Assembly (NCBI RefSeq): GCF_008084145.1
Contig: NZ_VSDO01000001.1
Coordinates: 62,001-126,000, forward strand
Length of the DNA: 64,000 bases
Direction of reading: 5' to 3'
DNA from: Paenibacillus faecis
GTDB lineage: Bacteria; Bacillota; Bacilli; Paenibacillales; Paenibacillaceae
Shown here piece after piece: positions 7,708-16,362 of the stretch. Positions within the stretch are counted from its first letter, which is position 1. Every line of letters begins with the position of its first letter. Made by a program: the position numbers and the translations under genes. The notes beneath the pieces are model-generated. The model was not told the DNA's origin and made no database searches. It saw only the letters and a program-made list of their open reading frames with translations.

Positions 7708-8406
7708 ATGATGAAATTGACCTATTTGGGACATTCCTGCGTACACATCGACACAGGCCAGTACCGGTTGATTATTGATCCTTTCCTGACCGGAAATCCT
7801 GCCGCCGCAGCGAAAGCTGACGAGATCGAAGCGGATTACGTGCTGCTCACTCACGGTCACTTCGACCATCTCGGGGATGCCGAGGCCATCGCCAAACACA
7901 CCGGGGCTACGATCGTGGGCATCGTGGAGCTGGCGGACTACTTTAAAGCGAAGGGATTGACCACGGTCGGGATGAATCTCGGCGGATCGTTTCAGTTTCC
8001 CTTCGGCCGCTTGACATTCACCCCCGCCCTGCATAGTTCCTCCGTAGTGATAAACGGAACGAATGTTTACCTTGGCGTTGCGGCGGGCATCGTGCTTGAC
8101 CTGAACGGCTTTATTATTTATCACGCGGGAGATACCGCTCTGTTCAGCGACATGAAGCTGATCAAGATGCGCCATTCGATCAATCTCGCGTTTCTCCCGA
8201 TCGGCGATTACTTTACCATGGGGCCGGAAGAAGCGCTCATTGCGGCCGAATGGCTGGAGCCTAAACACGTCGTTCCCGTCCATTACAACACGTTCGGGTT
8301 GATCGCCCAAGACGGCGAACAATTCGTGAACCGCCTCGGCAAGCTCCAAATTCAAGGGCATGCCCTGAAGCCGGGCGAGAGTCTCGACACCGATTCCTGG
8401 AGCTGA
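7708..8406 (+). CDS. metal-dependent hydrolase, UPF0173 family
   Basis: 232 residues of the metallo-beta-lactamase superfamily: MKLTYLGHSCVHI, then the metal motif HGHFDHLGD (residues about 49-57), later HAGDTALFSD and VPVHYNTF. These are the residues that bind two metal ions in this fold. The family (YtkL in Bacillus subtilis) is widespread, cytoplasmic and of unknown substrate. AAAGGAGCG precedes the ATG at 7708; a second ATG follows directly. It has its own consensus promoter and a strong terminator. Confidence 0.92.
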   Translation: MMKLTYLGHSCVHIDTGQYRLIIDPFLTGNPAAAAKADEIEADYVLLTHGHFDHLGDAEAIAKHTGATIVGIVELADYFKAKGLTTVGMNLGGSFQFPFGRLTFTPALHSSSVVINGTNVYLGVAAGIVLDLNGFIIYHAGDTALFSDMKLIKMRHSINLAFLPIGDYFTMGPEEALIAAEWLEPKHVVPVHYNTFGLIAQDGEQFVNRLGKLQIQGHALKPGESLDTDSWS

Positions 8407-8414
8407 CACGGCAT

Positions 8415-8465
8415 GCTAAAAAGTCTCCACGCTCCTTTTTATATGAGCGATGGAGACTTTTTAGC
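8415..8465. terminator. bidirectional terminator
   Basis: A long imperfect inverted repeat (AAAAAGTCTCCA-CGCTC ... GAGCG-TGGAGACTTTTT) sits between the convergent hydrolase and transporter genes and can work for both. Confidence 0.9.
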
Positions 8466-8475
8466 ATTGCTTTTT

Positions 8476-9702
8476 TCAGTCGGTTAATTCCCGGCCTTTG
8501 GTTTCGGTTCCCAGCCACAACACCGCCGCGGCCCCAATGAGAATCGCGGCGAAGAAAATCCAGAAAATCGCCCCGATCGCGACCTCCCGGGCGACGAGCA
8601 TGCCCACCAGATAAGGCCCGATAATCCCGCCGATCCGGCCAAAGGAGGCGGCCAAGCCCACTCCCGTGGATCGCACGCGGGTCGGATACAGCTCCGGGGT
8701 ATAAGCGTACATGCCGCCCCATGCTCCCAGGTTGAAGAAGGAAAGGCAAATGCCGGCGGCGATCAGCATTCCCTCGCTGGTCGAATTGCCGAACCATGCG
8801 GCACTGGCCGCGGTCAGGAGCAAATAGACGACCAGGACGAATTTACGGCCAAACTTCTCGATGAAGTAAGCCGCCGTAAAGTAGCCCGGCAATTGGGCCA
8901 GCGTCATAATCAGCACGTACTCGAAGCTTTTTACCAAACTGAAGCCTTTAAGCAGCATCACATTGGGCAGCCACAGAAACATGCCGTAATAGGAAAATAC
9001 CACCGTAAACCAGAGAACCCACAGCATGATCGTGGATTTTCGGTGCGGGCTTGCCCATACCGATACGAAGCGCTCCCGGACGGACAGTCTTGCCGCGGCG
9101 CCGGCGCGGGCCTGCTCCTTAAACCGCGGCGGGTCTTGAATCGATTTGCGCAAATAGAGCGCATAGAGCGCTGGAACGGCACCGATGATAAAGGCGGTCT
9201 GCCAGCCGTATTTCGGGATGACGAAATAGGCGATTAGAGCGGCGGCGATCCATCCGGCGGCCCAAAAACTTTCCAGCAGGACCACCGCCCTCCCCCGGTC
9301 TTTCACCGGGACGGATTCGGAAACGAGCGTGGAGGCCACAGGTAACTCTCCGCCGAGCCCAAAACCGGCAATAAAGCGAAGCAGCAGCAACACCGCAAAA
9401 CTGGTGGCCGCGGCCGATAATCCGCTGGCGATGGAGAAGATCAGCAGCGTCCAAAGCAGCACCGCTCTCCTTCCGTATTTATCGGCCATAATTCCGGCGA
9501 TCGCGGCCCCTACAGCCATCCCGACGGAGTTCATACTGGTGAATAACCCGGTTTGCTGCGGCGTCAAGCTCCACTCGGTAGCCAGAGCGGCCGCAATAAA
9601 TGAAATGATGCCGACATCCATCGCATCGAACATCCAGCTGAGTCCGGCGCTGAAGAGCAGCTTTCGCTGCCCCGGCTTAGCCGGCGTTTCCGCAGAATTC
9701 AT
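8476..9702 (-). CDS. niaP: MFS transporter, NiaP (niacin) type
   Basis: About 408 residues with 12 predicted membrane helices. SWMFDAMDVGIISFI near the N-terminus, MADKYGRR in loop 2-3, GFGLGGELPVASTLVSE and the run FWAAGWIAAALIAYFVIP closely follow Bacillus subtilis NiaP (YceI), which imports nicotinate. Start set at ATG 9702, eight bases after GGGGGAG; the GTG at 9717 lies on that ribosome site. It stands alone between two terminators. The substrate is transferred from the family pattern; related MFS members carry aromatic acids. Confidence 0.78.
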   Translation of the reverse strand: MNSAETPAKPGQRKLLFSAGLSWMFDAMDVGIISFIAAALATEWSLTPQQTGLFTSMNSVGMAVGAAIAGIMADKYGRRAVLLWTLLIFSIASGLSAAATSFAVLLLLRFIAGFGLGGELPVASTLVSESVPVKDRGRAVVLLESFWAAGWIAAALIAYFVIPKYGWQTAFIIGAVPALYALYLRKSIQDPPRFKEQARAGAAARLSVRERFVSVWASPHRKSTIMLWVLWFTVVFSYYGMFLWLPNVMLLKGFSLVKSFEYVLIMTLAQLPGYFTAAYFIEKFGRKFVLVVYLLLTAASAAWFGNSTSEGMLIAAGICLSFFNLGAWGGMYAYTPELYPTRVRSTGVGLAASFGRIGGIIGPYLVGMLVAREVAIGAIFWIFFAAILIGAAAVLWLGTETKGRELTD

Positions 9703-9803
9703 AAATGTCTCCCCCACTTGTCAGCATGTTATACACGTATGTATAGCTTGCTACTTATTTTAGCAAATAATGCTAATCTTTTCACAAAAAATAAGCTTAC
9801 ACC

Positions 9804-9841
9804 AAAAAGCTGCGCCTCCCTGATAGGGAAACGCAGCTTTT
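9804..9841. terminator. bidirectional terminator
   Basis: AAAAGCTGCG and CGCAGCTTTT form a 10-bp stem at the end of the VTT-domain gene, overlapping its stop codon. Confidence 0.85.
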
Positions 9842-10529
9842 ATTTCGCTTGCGCGGACATTCCCCGGTCTTTCTTAATCAGCAGCCGCTGCCGGACAAAG
9901 AACAACGCCAGCAGGACGATCAAGAAAACAAGGTAGGAAAGTATCAGGATTCGCAAATCCATGCCGGGAAAAACGATGGAAGCGCTGAGGATGCCGAACA
10001 GCCAAATACTCGACAAATTGCCTACGATATTCGACCAGGTGTACGAACGCGTTTTGATGTTGGAAATGGCGGACATGAACGAGATCAGGTTGTTGGGCAT
10101 GATCGGGATAGTACGAAGAAAAATAACGGCCCATACGCCGTATCTGTCCAGGCTTTTTTGCCATTTTTCGTATTTGTTCAGTTTGGACAACCATCTGCGG
10201 TGAAACCGGTCGGCAAACAAAAATTTACAGAGCAGATATACCACCATGCCGGCGAAAGATCCGGCAACCCAACTGGCCAGCAATCCTTCCTTGACACCCA
10301 GCACGGAAATATGCAGCATAACTAAAGTAGCAAAAGGAAAAACTCCCACGATCCCTTGAATCAGGGCCAGGGGAAGCGTAATCAACAGAATACCGAAGCC
10401 CGTAAGTCCGGTAATTTCCAACAGCCATCCGGTGAAATGTTCAATAAGCTCGTTCAACGCCTTCGTTCCCCATTCCGTCGCCTGGTTCGACTCTTCTCCC
10501 CAGAATGACCAAATCTCGTTCCACCCCAT
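9840..10529 (-). CDS. TVP38/TMEM64 (VTT-domain) family membrane protein
   Basis: 229 residues with about six hydrophobic segments. The VTT-domain core is recognisable in PLALIQGIVGVFPF, SWVAGSFAGMVVYLL, and the characteristic VIFLRTIPIMPNNLISFMSAIS. The family lies in the cytoplasmic membrane; roles in lipid scrambling or trafficking have been proposed. It is the last gene of a three-gene unit. The ATG at 10529 overlaps the upstream acetyltransferase by 89 bases and has no ribosome site; a TTG about 26 codons in, after GGGGAACGAAGGCG, would shorten the overlap. Confidence 0.85.
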   Translation of the reverse strand: MGWNEIWSFWGEESNQATEWGTKALNELIEHFTGWLLEITGLTGFGILLITLPLALIQGIVGVFPFATLVMLHISVLGVKEGLLASWVAGSFAGMVVYLLCKFLFADRFHRRWLSKLNKYEKWQKSLDRYGVWAVIFLRTIPIMPNNLISFMSAISNIKTRSYTWSNIVGNLSSIWLFGILSASIVFPGMDLRILILSYLVFLIVLLALFFVRQRLLIKKDRGMSAQAK

Positions 10530-10998
10530 CCATATTGGCTACGCGGGGCAAAAAGGCCCACTTCTCAAAGCCGTGCTTCTCCAGAAGAGCCAGGCTAGGT
10601 CCATTATGGGCAAACACAAATCCCAAAACCGTCTTGACGGCAATTCGCGGACAATACGCCAATGCCCTCCTCAGCAAGATACTGCCGATTCCCCGGGAAC
10701 GGTATTCGCCCGAGATGTAAATACTGATTTCAGCCGTTGCCAAATAAGCCGGCCTTCCGTAGAAGGATTGAAAACTAAGCCACGCGATGACCTTTCCGTT
10801 CGCTCTCATCACCCACAGTGGACGAAAATCGGGCGAATGCTCCTTAAACCAGCCAAGCCGGCTCTCCACGGTAATCGGTTCCAAATCGGCGGTAACCATC
10901 CGGCCCGCAATCGTTTCGTTATAGATCTCCACGATCTCCTTCAAATCCTCCAACGTCGCGTCATCGATCATATAGTCTTTAAATTCGGATCTGGACAT
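10441..10998 (-). CDS. GNAT-family N-acetyltransferase (phosphinothricin acetyltransferase-like)
   Basis: Start ATG 10998, inside the end of the upstream ABM gene (20-base overlap), so translation is probably coupled; there is no separate strong ribosome site. About 185 residues. [19 protein letters not shown] opens like Pat/YncA-type acetyltransferases and the acetyl-CoA loop is [14 protein letters not shown]; the C-terminal part has [19 protein letters not shown]. The family acetylates amines such as phosphinothricin or methionine sulfoximine, but the true substrate is unknown. The last 16 residues exceed the usual family length and overlap the next gene. Confidence 0.88.
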   Translation of the reverse strand: MSRSEFKDYMIDDATLEDLKEIVEIYNETIAGRMVTADLEPITVESRLGWFKEHSPDFRPLWVMRANGKVIAWLSFQSFYGRPAYLATAEISIYISGEYRSRGIGSILLRRALAYCPRIAVKTVLGFVFAHNGPSLALLEKHGFEKWAFLPRVANMDGVERDLVILGRRVEPGDGMGNEGVERAY

Positions 10999-11272
10999 AA
11001 TGCTCGACCGTTGGAAAAGGATCGTAGAAATGATGCAGCAAAGCCTTCCACTCCTCATATTGCGGCGATTTGCGGAAGCCTACTTCGTGATCGGTAATCG
11101 AATGCCACTTGACGAGCAGCAGATACTTATCCGCCGTTTCCACGCATTTGTGGAGCTCATGCTCTATGTACCCGGGCATTTGCGAAATGATTTTGGAAGC
11201 TTGGCGGAAATTGCTCTCAAATTCATTGATTAAACCCGGCTTGACATTCAGCTCGGCTACTTCCAATATCAT
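10979..11272 (-). CDS. ABM-domain (antibiotic biosynthesis monooxygenase-like) protein
   Basis: 97 residues of the ferredoxin-like dimeric alpha+beta barrel: [15 protein letters not shown], then [27 protein letters not shown] and [17 protein letters not shown]. Small cofactor-free monooxygenases or haem-degrading-like proteins have this shape; many are uncharacterised. ATG 11272 is six bases after GGAGGGG, while the ATG at 11278 abuts it. First gene of an overlapping trio with the acetyltransferase and the VTT protein. Confidence 0.85.
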   Translation of the reverse strand: MILEVAELNVKPGLINEFESNFRQASKIISQMPGYIEHELHKCVETADKYLLLVKWHSITDHEVGFRKSPQYEEWKALLHHFYDPFPTVEHYVQIRI

Positions 11273-11299
11273 GGTCATCCCCTCCGATTTCTGATTATA

Positions 11300-12199
11300 T
11301 CACGGACGGAGCGCTTTATGTATCCAAATCGCCGCGAGCGATCCCTCGCCCATGGCGACGGTCACCTGCTCCGCGTGAACTCCCAGATCTCCGGCAGCAA
11401 ACACGCCCTCCACATTTGTTTTTTTGCTCCGCGGATCGGTCAGCACATGCCGGTTTCCGCTAAGTTCAACGCCTAACTGCCCCGCCAGATCCGAATGAAC
11501 CCGGTTGCCTCCAAACGCGATAAATCCCCGCTCGGCGGCAAAGGTTCGCCCATCTTCCAAAATAACCGCATCGATCCGGTCGCCTTGCTTGGCCACGACT
11601 TCAGAAATGATCCCGGTTTCGTATCGTATGCCGGCTGCCCGCAGCTTGGCCATTCGGTCCTCCGTGACCCGGATGGCTTCATGGTTAATGTACACTAAGG
11701 AACGGGCGCGTTCCGCCAATACTAGAGCCATGTCCGCTCCCGCATCTCCGGCGCCCATCAACACCGTGTCCCGGTCCTGAATCTCATGGCCGTCGCAGTC
11801 TGGACAAATATAGACCGTGGAGCCCAGCACGTCGGCCATACCGGCAATCCCGGGAATACGATCGGTGATTCCGGTGGCGAGCAGCAGCGTTCGCGTAATA
11901 TAGGTGTTCCCCGCCTGATCGGTCAGCTTAAACGTCTCCTCCGCCCGTTCCGCCTTGACCACTTCCGCTGTCTGAAAGAGCACTCCCAGGGATTCGGCCT
12001 GCAACCGCCCTCTTTTTCGCAGCTCCGGGCCCGATATCCCTTCCGGAAATCCGAGAATGTTCCGGTAATTCCGGCAGAGCACGGACCTCCCCCGCTCAGC
12101 GTCAAGCACGAGAATTCGGTGAACGTCATACCGTCCCAACTGAATCGCCGCCTGCAGCCCGGCTATCCCTCCACCTACGATGATACAATCCTGTACCAT
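11300..12199 (-). CDS. thioredoxin-reductase-like NAD(P)/FAD oxidoreductase with CPDC motif
   Basis: 299 residues: FAD-binding VGGGIAGLQAAIQLG at the N-terminus, a redox-type CxxC in YICPDCDGHE (about residue 131), the second nucleotide-binding segment VLMGAGDAGADMA, and GVFAAGDLG near the C-terminus. Length and order match thioredoxin reductase-like proteins. TrxB normally has CAVCDG at this place, so the motif is at the correct position but of a different sequence. It may reduce a thioredoxin-like partner, but none is adjacent. GGAGCGGAG precedes the ATG. Confidence 0.88.
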   Translation of the reverse strand: MVQDCIIVGGGIAGLQAAIQLGRYDVHRILVLDAERGRSVLCRNYRNILGFPEGISGPELRKRGRLQAESLGVLFQTAEVVKAERAEETFKLTDQAGNTYITRTLLLATGITDRIPGIAGMADVLGSTVYICPDCDGHEIQDRDTVLMGAGDAGADMALVLAERARSLVYINHEAIRVTEDRMAKLRAAGIRYETGIISEVVAKQGDRIDAVILEDGRTFAAERGFIAFGGNRVHSDLAGQLGVELSGNRHVLTDPRSKKTNVEGVFAAGDLGVHAEQVTVAMGEGSLAAIWIHKALRP

Positions 12200-12373
12200 G
12201 TTTATCTCCGCTCCTTATAATTTCGTATTGTCGTTTTTAAACCCGTTGCGCCTTTACTAATATTGTTTATCTCCCTCCTGTTTCATGCATCCCGCATATG
12301 AGGTAATGTAGCAGGGAAGCCTAGGTTCTATATAAACAGTAAAATCAGGTTTCAATTCAAAGGAGGTGAAATC

Positions 12374-12730
12374 ATGGATAAAATTTTGGTAAAGCTGCTC
12401 GGGAACGGGGTCATCGTCGTCGCTATGATGATGCTTCTCAGCAATGCCTCTTTTATCGGTTCGCTTCTGACGGCCGTTGCGCTGTCCGCATTGGCTTATT
12501 TGTTGGGCGATTTGTTCATCCTGCCTCGAACCAACAATATCGTCGCCAGCCTCTCCGACTTTGTCCTGGCCTTCGCGTTCATTTGGGCGATCTCCGCCAA
12601 TGCCGGCTGGACGCTCTCCATGGGTGAAATATTCTTGATCGCTCTGGTCTTGGGGCTGTTTGAATACGCATTCCATATTTGGCTGCTTAAGGACGGAATC
12701 CGCCGCGATGAGAATATGAGGGTCCGTTAA
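12374..12730 (+). CDS. DUF2512 (YndM-type) membrane protein
   Basis: 118 residues with four predicted membrane helices and short loops. GDLFILPRTNNIVASLSDF is the recognisable core of the DUF2512 family found in spore-forming Bacillales; its role is unknown. An AAAGGAGGTG ribosome site lies 5 bases before the ATG. It faces the ABC operon and shares a terminator with it. Confidence 0.85.
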   Translation: MDKILVKLLGNGVIVVAMMMLLSNASFIGSLLTAVALSALAYLLGDLFILPRTNNIVASLSDFVLAFAFIWAISANAGWTLSMGEIFLIALVLGLFEYAFHIWLLKDGIRRDENMRVR

Positions 12731-12765
12731 TCTCCTTATGGATTCCTCATTATAAGGAAATAAAA

Positions 12766-12816
12766 TAAGCCTATTGTATGCGATAGGGAAACGCCACGCA
12801 TACAATAGGCTGTTTT
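12766..12816. terminator. bidirectional terminator
   Basis: A perfect 14-bp inverted repeat (GCCTATTGTATGCG with CGCATACAATAGGC, 12769-12810) followed by TGTTTT; A-rich on the left side so it can also end the minus-strand ABC operon. Confidence 0.88.
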
Positions 12817-12822
12817 ATGTGG

Positions 12823-13620
12823 TCAGGAGCCGAGGACGACCCGGTCGTCGGACAGCTTGTGACCGCTGATCCGCTCAAACTCCCCGATTAACCGTTCCAT
12901 GGTCAGGTCGCGCTTCGTTTTCTCGTCGATGTCGAGAATGATGCGGCCGCGGTCCATCATAATCAGGCGGTTGCCGAGTCGGATCGCCTGCTCCATGTTA
13001 TGGGTGACCATCAAAGTCGTCAGTTTCAGTTCGCTGACGATCGACTGCGTCAGGCGCGTGACCAGTTCGGCCCGGGCCGGATCGAGCGCGGCCGTATGCT
13101 CGTCAAGGAGCAAAATTTCCGGCTTCGTAAACGTCGCCATCAGCAGGCTTAGCGCCTGGCGCTCACCGCCGGACAACGTACCGACCTTCGCCTTCAGCCG
13201 CCCTTCCAGGCCGATGCCCAGGCGGCTGAGTTCGTCGCGGAACATGCCGCGGCGCTTGGCCGAGACGCCGATCCGCAGGCCGCGGGATTTCCCCCGGGAA
13301 TAGGCCATCGCGAGATTCTCCTCGATGGTCATGTGCGGGGCCGTCCCGGCCATCGGATCCTGGAAGACGCGGCCGATCCAGCGGCTCCGCTTGTACTCCG
13401 GCAGATGGCCGATATCCCGGCCGCCTATCAGGATCTGCCCGGCATCCGGTTTAAGGACGCCGGAGATCATGTTCATCAGCGTCGACTTGCCGGCCCCGTT
13501 ACTTCCGATGACGGTCACAAAATCACCCGGCTGCAAATGCAGGTTCACATTGACCAAGGCGATCTTCTCGTCCGGCGAACCGGGATGAAACAGCTTGGAT
13601 ACGCTCGATAGCTTCAGCAT
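12823..13620 (-). CDS. ABC transporter ATP-binding protein (TrpZ-like)
   Basis: 265 residues. Walker A GSNGAGKST, signature LSGGERQ, Walker B EILLLDEH and switch His in MVTHNM are all intact. It is the energising subunit of the importer encoded by the two preceding genes. The ATG at 13620 overlaps the stop of the permease gene (TGATG), a usual sign of coupled translation; a longer reading frame upstream is only the permease in another frame. Confidence 0.93.
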   Translation of the reverse strand: MLKLSSVSKLFHPGSPDEKIALVNVNLHLQPGDFVTVIGSNGAGKSTLMNMISGVLKPDAGQILIGGRDIGHLPEYKRSRWIGRVFQDPMAGTAPHMTIEENLAMAYSRGKSRGLRIGVSAKRRGMFRDELSRLGIGLEGRLKAKVGTLSGGERQALSLLMATFTKPEILLLDEHTAALDPARAELVTRLTQSIVSELKLTTLMVTHNMEQAIRLGNRLIMMDRGRIILDIDEKTKRDLTMERLIGEFERISGHKLSDDRVVLGS

Positions 13621-14534
13621 CAGAGACCCCCTCCAATCTGTTTCTGCTCGGCCCCGGACACAATCTCCAGCGTTCTTTTGCGGGCCAGACCTTTCTGTTT
13701 CCAGGAGCGGCGGACGGTCGGTACCACCAGAGCGAATACGACGATGACGGCCGTAATCAGCTTCAAGTCGGTTTGCTCCATCCATTCGATCCGCAAGGCC
13801 AAAGCCACGACGATGCGATATACGATCGAGCCCAGTACCGCCGCAAGCGTGGCGAAAAATACGGTTCTCGCGCCGAAAATCGCTTCTCCGATGATGACCG
13901 ACGCCAAGCCGATGACGATCATGCCGATCCCCGAAGAGATGTCGGCAAAGCCGGACTGCTGGGCGATAAAAGCGCCGGACAACGCGACAAGGCCATTGGA
14001 AAGGCTGAGACCCAAAATGATCGTATTGTCCGTGTGGGTGCCGAAGCTGCGGATCATCCGCTGATTATCGCCCGTCGCGCGGAGAGCAAGCCCCAGCTCC
14101 GTGCGAAGAAACAGGTCGAGCAGCACCTTGACGAGGATGACGATGATCGGCATGAGAACGAGCGGCTTGATCGATTCGAAAACCGTACTTTCCCCTAGCA
14201 AGCTGACGTTCGGACTATTCATAATCCGCATATTGATGGAATGCAAGGCGATCATCATCAAGATCCCCGACAACAGACCGTTAATTTTGCCTTTGGTATG
14301 CAGCAGGCCCGTCACGGCGCCGGCAACAAATCCCCCCAACATGGCGCAGATCGAAGCGATCCAGGGGGAGCTCCCCCCCGAGATCATAACCGCGGCGATC
14401 GCGCCCCCGGTCGTAAAGCTCCCGTCAACGGTCAAATCCGGAAAGTCCAGAATCCGGAAAGTAATGTATACGCCAAGTGCCATCAGCGCATAAATCAAGC
14501 CCGATTCCACGGCCCCGAGTAATGAGTTCATCAT
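13620..14534 (-). CDS. ABC transporter permease (TrpY-like, branched-chain permease superfamily)
   Basis: 304 residues, eight or so hydrophobic segments. YALMALGVYITFRILDFPDLTVDGSF at the N-terminus and LALRATGDNQRMIRSFGTH mark the permease class that pairs with PF04392-type binding proteins. A TAGGAGG lies 8 bases before the ATG. Middle gene of a binding protein-permease-ATPase operon. Confidence 0.92.
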   Translation of the reverse strand: MMNSLLGAVESGLIYALMALGVYITFRILDFPDLTVDGSFTTGGAIAAVMISGGSSPWIASICAMLGGFVAGAVTGLLHTKGKINGLLSGILMMIALHSINMRIMNSPNVSLLGESTVFESIKPLVLMPIIVILVKVLLDLFLRTELGLALRATGDNQRMIRSFGTHTDNTIILGLSLSNGLVALSGAFIAQQSGFADISSGIGMIVIGLASVIIGEAIFGARTVFFATLAAVLGSIVYRIVVALALRIEWMEQTDLKLITAVIVVFALVVPTVRRSWKQKGLARKRTLEIVSGAEQKQIGGGL

Positions 14535-14572
14535 GGTGATTACCTCCTAAATATTCAGCAAAACGTCCGCAC

Positions 14573-15646
14573 CTATTCGATGATGTTGTTCTCCTTGTCC
14601 TGAACCTGGTCCTTCATCGCGTCGGTTACTTCAATGCCTTGTTCGGAGGCCGCTTTCAGGTTCATGATCACATCCAGCTTATCCGGCATCGTCACTTTCA
14701 TATCGCCGACGTTCTTGCCGTTCTTCAAGACCTCGACCGCCATTTGGCCGACTTGGTAGCCGTGATCGTAATACTTGAATCCGACGGTGGCAAAAGCTCC
14801 GTTCTCTACCGTGTCACGGTCGCTGGAGAAGAAAGGAATATCATGCTCGTTAGCGACCTGAATCACCGTATTAACCGCTTCAACAACGGTGTTGTCGAGG
14901 GTAATGTAAATGGCGTCCACGCGTCCCACGAGCGATTCGGCCGCCTGCTTCACTTCGGACGTGTTGGTGACGGAAGCTTTCACAAGCTTAATCCCGTGCT
15001 TCTCGAGCGCCTTTTCCGCCAATCCGGTCATAACGACGGCGTTCGGCTCCCCTTGATTCATGACGACGCCGACATTTTTGACATCCTTGAAGTTGGTGGC
15101 GATAAAATCCATAAGCTTGGAAATCGCCTCGGGGTTCGTATCGGAAGCGCCGGAGATGTTGCCGCCCGGCTTCTCCAAGTTTTTAACAAGCTTAGCATCG
15201 AGCGGATCGGTGACCGCCGCAAACAGGATCGGCGATTCTTTGACCTGACTCGCTACCGCGATGGCCGGCGGCGTAGCGATGGCAAGCACCAAATCATATT
15301 TTTCGCCGGCGATTTTTTGCGCGATGGACATATTATTGGTCGGGTCGGCCTGCGCGTTGTTGTAATCCACCTTCAGGTTTTCGTTCTCTACCAGCCCGGC
15401 ATCCTTCAGCGCCGCCATGAAACCCTCGCGCGTCGCGTCCAAAGACGGATGCTCCACATATTGCGAGATCGCGATTTTGTACGTTTTGCCTTCCGTCTCC
15501 ACCGCGGCCCCGGAATTGGCCGGAGCGGCTTCACCGCCCTTAGCTCCCGATGCCGCGTTGTTTCCCCCGTTGTTACCGCAGCCTACAACACCTACCAATA
15601 AAGCCGATACCGCCAAAAACATACTGACCTTCTTCCTGAACTTCAT
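14573..15646 (-). CDS. ABC transporter substrate-binding lipoprotein (TrpX-like)
   Basis: 357 residues with a lipoprotein signal (hydrophobic segment then LVGVVGCGNNGG). The mature protein matches the ABC_sub_bind type: KIAISQYVEHPSLDATREG, YDLVLAIATPPAIA, ILFAAVTDPLDAKLV, YITLDNTVVEAVNT and FFSSDRDTVENGA. In several Firmicutes the same gene order imports tryptophan, so aromatic amino acid uptake is likely, but other ligands are known for this family. There is no T-box leader; two overlapping sigma-A promoters precede it. Confidence 0.9.
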   Translation of the reverse strand: MKFRKKVSMFLAVSALLVGVVGCGNNGGNNAASGAKGGEAAPANSGAAVETEGKTYKIAISQYVEHPSLDATREGFMAALKDAGLVENENLKVDYNNAQADPTNNMSIAQKIAGEKYDLVLAIATPPAIAVASQVKESPILFAAVTDPLDAKLVKNLEKPGGNISGASDTNPEAISKLMDFIATNFKDVKNVGVVMNQGEPNAVVMTGLAEKALEKHGIKLVKASVTNTSEVKQAAESLVGRVDAIYITLDNTVVEAVNTVIQVANEHDIPFFSSDRDTVENGAFATVGFKYYDHGYQVGQMAVEVLKNGKNVGDMKVTMPDKLDVIMNLKAASEQGIEVTDAMKDQVQDKENNIIE

Positions 15647-15739
15647 TTCTAGATCCCCTCTCCCTTTTAGTAATTTGTCGCTTCAACTGTTTAGACCGCG
15701 AACCTATTACCGCTTTTATAGATGAAAGTATTAAAGCAA

Positions 15740-15779
15740 GTATTATTCCTATATTAAATGGTGGTCAATTATACGTCAA
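15740..15779 (-). promoter_or_regulatory. two overlapping promoters of the TrpXYZ-like operon
   Basis: Minus strand: TTGACG (15779-15774) with TAATAT (15756-15751), and TTGACC (15768-15763) with TAATAC (15745-15740); both spacers are 17 bases. Confidence 0.7.
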
Positions 15780-15804
15780 CGGGTTTGACCCTCCTAGTTA
15801 TAAG

Positions 15805-15829
15805 AAAAAAAGAGCCCCGCCCGGGCTCA
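15805..15829 (-). terminator. terminator of the phosphoesterase gene
   Basis: Minus-strand GAGCCCGGGCGGGGCTC followed by seven T; the stem begins at the stop codon. Confidence 0.8.
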
Positions 15830-16339
15830 GTTGCTTCGTTCAAAATAGAGATGCTTGGCCGTTAACCCCGAATTCGTCACATCGAGGATTCCAGCCGAGT
15901 AGTACTTCTGCTTCCGTTTGTCTGTCGGGGATCCCGGATTGAACAGCAAAATCCCGTTTTCCCGCTCCAATAGCGGCTTATGGGAATGCCCGAACAAAAT
16001 CGCGTCCAGCCGTTCGTTGGGGAAAGCCCGCCCCGCTTTTTCCCGGGCCGTCCCCCGCCCTTCCGGCAAATGGCCGTGGGTTAATCCGACTCTCACCCGG
16101 CCGTGGCCCAAGGTCAATATTTTCCGGTAACCAAACCGCCTGACGATCTCCCCAGGGTCGTTGTTCCCGGCAATTCCCTCGACAGGGGCCAGAGCCGCCA
16201 ACTGGTCATACACCAGAAGCGAGGTCCAATCGCCCAGATGAATAATTAAATCAAGCCGCCGGAAAGCCGCCAAAAGCGCGGGCGGAAGTTCCTTCCCCTT
16301 TTTCGGCATATGCGTGTCGGACACAACTCCGATTCTCAT
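15827..16339 (-). CDS. metallophosphoesterase, YfcE-type
   Basis: 170 residues. Calcineurin-like metal motifs in order: VVSDTHMPK (DxH), IIHLGDWTS (GD), GNNDPGE (GNND), LTHGHLP and FGHSHKP (GHSHKP). These bind two metal ions and hydrolyse phosphodiesters. The family member YfcE acts on model phosphodiesters; the cellular substrate is unknown. ATG 16339 is seven bases after GAAGGGGG. It lies just downstream of the glucosidase gene on the same strand (23-base gap). Confidence 0.9.
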   Translation of the reverse strand: MRIGVVSDTHMPKKGKELPPALLAAFRRLDLIIHLGDWTSLLVYDQLAALAPVEGIAGNNDPGEIVRRFGYRKILTLGHGRVRVGLTHGHLPEGRGTAREKAGRAFPNERLDAILFGHSHKPLLERENGILLFNPGSPTDKRKQKYYSAGILDVTNSGLTAKHLYFERSN

Positions 16340-16362
16340 ACGCACGCCCCCTTCTTAACCCC

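Noticed and set aside
5781-7709. 642-codon open frame on the minus strand opposite the large secreted protein gene
   Set aside because: It is antisense to a protein with a signal peptide, recognisable domains and a good ribosome site; its translation is rich in Arg, His and Gly without domain patterns.
12257-12805. 182-codon frame opposite the DUF2512 gene
   Set aside because: It spans the terminator and intergenic region and is antisense to a recognisable membrane protein.
15647-15800. T-box leader expected for a tryptophan importer
   Set aside because: The 150-base leader lacks the conserved T-box sequence and a terminator; only promoters are seen.
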